DNA of 6,750 nucleotides from Staphylococcaceae bacterium UBA6286 (lineage in GTDB: Bacteria; Bacillota; Bacilli; Staphylococcales; Staphylococcaceae). The stretch is taken from the NCBI GenBank assembly GCA_002438305.1, contig DJUI01000027.1, positions 6,368 through 13,117 on the forward strand, read 5' to 3'. How positions within the stretch are numbered: position 1 is the first letter of the stretch; each line of letters begins with the position of its first letter. The notes beneath the pieces are model-generated. The model was not told the origin of the DNA, searched no databases, and saw only the letters and a list, made by a program, of their open reading frames with translations. The position numbers and the translations under genes are program-made. Shown here one piece after another: positions 6,093 through 6,750 of this stretch.

Positions 6093-6538
6093 TTCTTATA
6101 AGCAGCTGCCTGATTGGAGAAGAAGTCCGTTATGATGGAAAGCATCAGTTGAATCCACTATTGAAATCATTGGTGGATGAGGGTAAAGCTATGGCTGCAT
6201 GTCCGGAAGTGATGGGAGGACTACTCATCCCGCGTGAACCTGCAGAAATCATCGGGGGAAATGGTGAAGATGTATGGAACGGTACAGCACGTGTCGTGAC
6301 TATTTCAGGGCGTGATGTCACACAGGCTTATCAGTCAGGAGCAAAGCGGTTTCTTGAAATTTGTCACAATCACTACATCACAACCGTCGTGCTGAAAGAG
6401 AACAGCCCGAGCTGTGGTTCAGCAGCAATCTATGACGGTTCATTTACTGGCAGCAAAATTAATGCACCAGGAGTCACCACTGCTTTACTGACAGCAAATG
6501 GCATTACAGTCCATAATGAATATACATTTTCGGTTTGA
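6089..6538 (+). CDS. DUF523 family protein, TudS-like [4Fe-4S] desulfidase candidate
   Basis: The product has 149 residues, the usual length for a stand-alone DUF523 domain. The family signatures are present in order: SSCLIGEEVRYDGK (5-18), ACPEVMGGLLIPREPAEI (37-54) and ENSPSCGSAAIYDGSF (104-119), then GVTTALLTANGI (128-139). C7, C38 and C109 fit the three conserved cysteines that hold a [4Fe-4S] cluster in TudS, a characterised DUF523 member that removes sulfur from thiouracil and 4-thio-UMP. A fourth cysteine, C92, is probably not a ligand. Whether this protein has TudS activity is inference. It would be cytoplasmic. It starts in the ATGA overlap with the acetyltransferase gene, with AAGGA at 6075-6079 as ribosome binding site. 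No terminator is visible in the 16 bases before the convergent gene. Confidence 0.92.
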   Translation: MILISSCLIGEEVRYDGKHQLNPLLKSLVDEGKAMAACPEVMGGLLIPREPAEIIGGNGEDVWNGTARVVTISGRDVTQAYQSGAKRFLEICHNHYITTVVLKENSPSCGSAAIYDGSFTGSKINAPGVTTALLTANGITVHNEYTFSV

Positions 6539-6554
6539 TTCCAGTTCGATTCAA

Positions 6555-6750
6555 CTATTGCTGCATGGCTGAAATCAGTGCGGCTGGATCATCTTCATAA
6601 ATGGCTGCATCAAGGTGAGGTGTATCTATAAATCCTTGATTGGTCATGGCTGTTAACATCGTTCTTAAAGGTTCGTAAAATCCAGCAGTATTTAAAATAC
6701 CGATAGGTTTTTGATGAAGTCCAATCTGCCGCCAAGTAAAAACTTCGAAT
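6555..6750 (-). CDS. LOG family protein (YvdD-like nucleotide 5'-monophosphate phosphoribohydrolase), C-terminal part
   Basis: Read on the minus strand, the last 64 codons of a gene run from the window edge to a TAG at 6557-6555. They begin FEVFTWRQIGLHQKPIGILN and continue AGFYEPLRTMLTAMTNQGFI, ending in AALISAMQQ. This is the C-terminal signature of the LOG / TIGR00730 Rossmann-fold family, as in Bacillus YvdD. The catalytic PGGxGTxxE motif would lie just upstream of FEVFTW, outside the window. Family members split cytokinin riboside or other nucleoside 5'-monophosphates into base and ribose 5-phosphate; in bacteria outside plants' reach the physiological substrate is often unknown. The gene is convergent with the DUF523 gene with only 16 bases between them. 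Frame, length and ending appear normal. Confidence 0.9.
   Translation of the reverse strand, partial: FEVFTWRQIGLHQKPIGILNTAGFYEPLRTMLTAMTNQGFIDTPHLDAAIYEDDPAALISAMQQ

Noticed and set aside
1..6750. CRISPR array, insertion sequence, tRNA or phage attachment site
   Set aside because: No spaced direct repeats, transposase-like frame, tRNA cloverleaf or integrase was found on reading either strand. The window is filled by ordinary coding sequence with short intergenic gaps.

Overview
The window looks like a chromosomal segment of a low-to-moderate GC member of the Bacillota. The best guess is the Staphylococcaceae, in a Macrococcus-like genome, or another Bacillales lineage. The evidence is consensus Bacillota ribosome binding sites, sigma-A-type promoter elements, strong hairpin-plus-T-tract terminators, InhA-type M6 metalloproteases and a YvdD-like LOG protein. 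The base composition appears higher in GC than a typical Staphylococcus. The genus is an inference; no marker gene fixes it.

Left part (1-2880): a reading frame enters from beyond the left edge. It encodes the C-terminal portion of a probable secreted protein with a GATase1/ThuA-like (DUF4350-like) fold. It is cut by one in-frame TAA at 669-671, after which the same frame stays open to 1172. Ten bases later, with its Shine-Dalgarno overlapping that stop codon, begins a compact secreted M6 (immune inhibitor A type) metalloprotease at 1183-2880. A rho-independent terminator at 2894-2928 closes this unit. No promoter for it was identified inside the window.

Middle part (2881-5511): a 187-bp intergenic region holds that terminator, a good sigma-A-type promoter (TTTACA-17-CATAAT) with a small inverted repeat over the -35 region, and a G-rich ribosome binding site. 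Then comes a full-length 796-residue InhA-type metalloprotease at 3068-5458, followed by a perfect 13-bp terminator hairpin. The two proteases are paralogues. They share the catalytic core and C-terminal region, but the first lacks the roughly 170-residue MAM-like beta-sandwich and most of the pro-region of the second. Each should be secreted, activated outside the cell and act on extracellular proteins.

Right part (5512-6750): an extended -10 promoter drives a two-gene operon with a 4-base ATGA overlap. The first gene is a RimJ/RimL-like GNAT acetyltransferase; the second is a DUF523/TudS-like iron-sulfur protein. Converging on it from the minus strand is the C-terminal end of a LOG-family nucleotide phosphoribohydrolase, truncated by the window edge. 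These genes appear to be ordinary housekeeping or accessory functions unrelated to the proteases.

I do not see a convincing undescribed multi-gene system. The points most worth checking are the in-frame stop in the first gene, its tight coupling to the protease gene, and the domain-level difference between the two tandem M6 paralogues.
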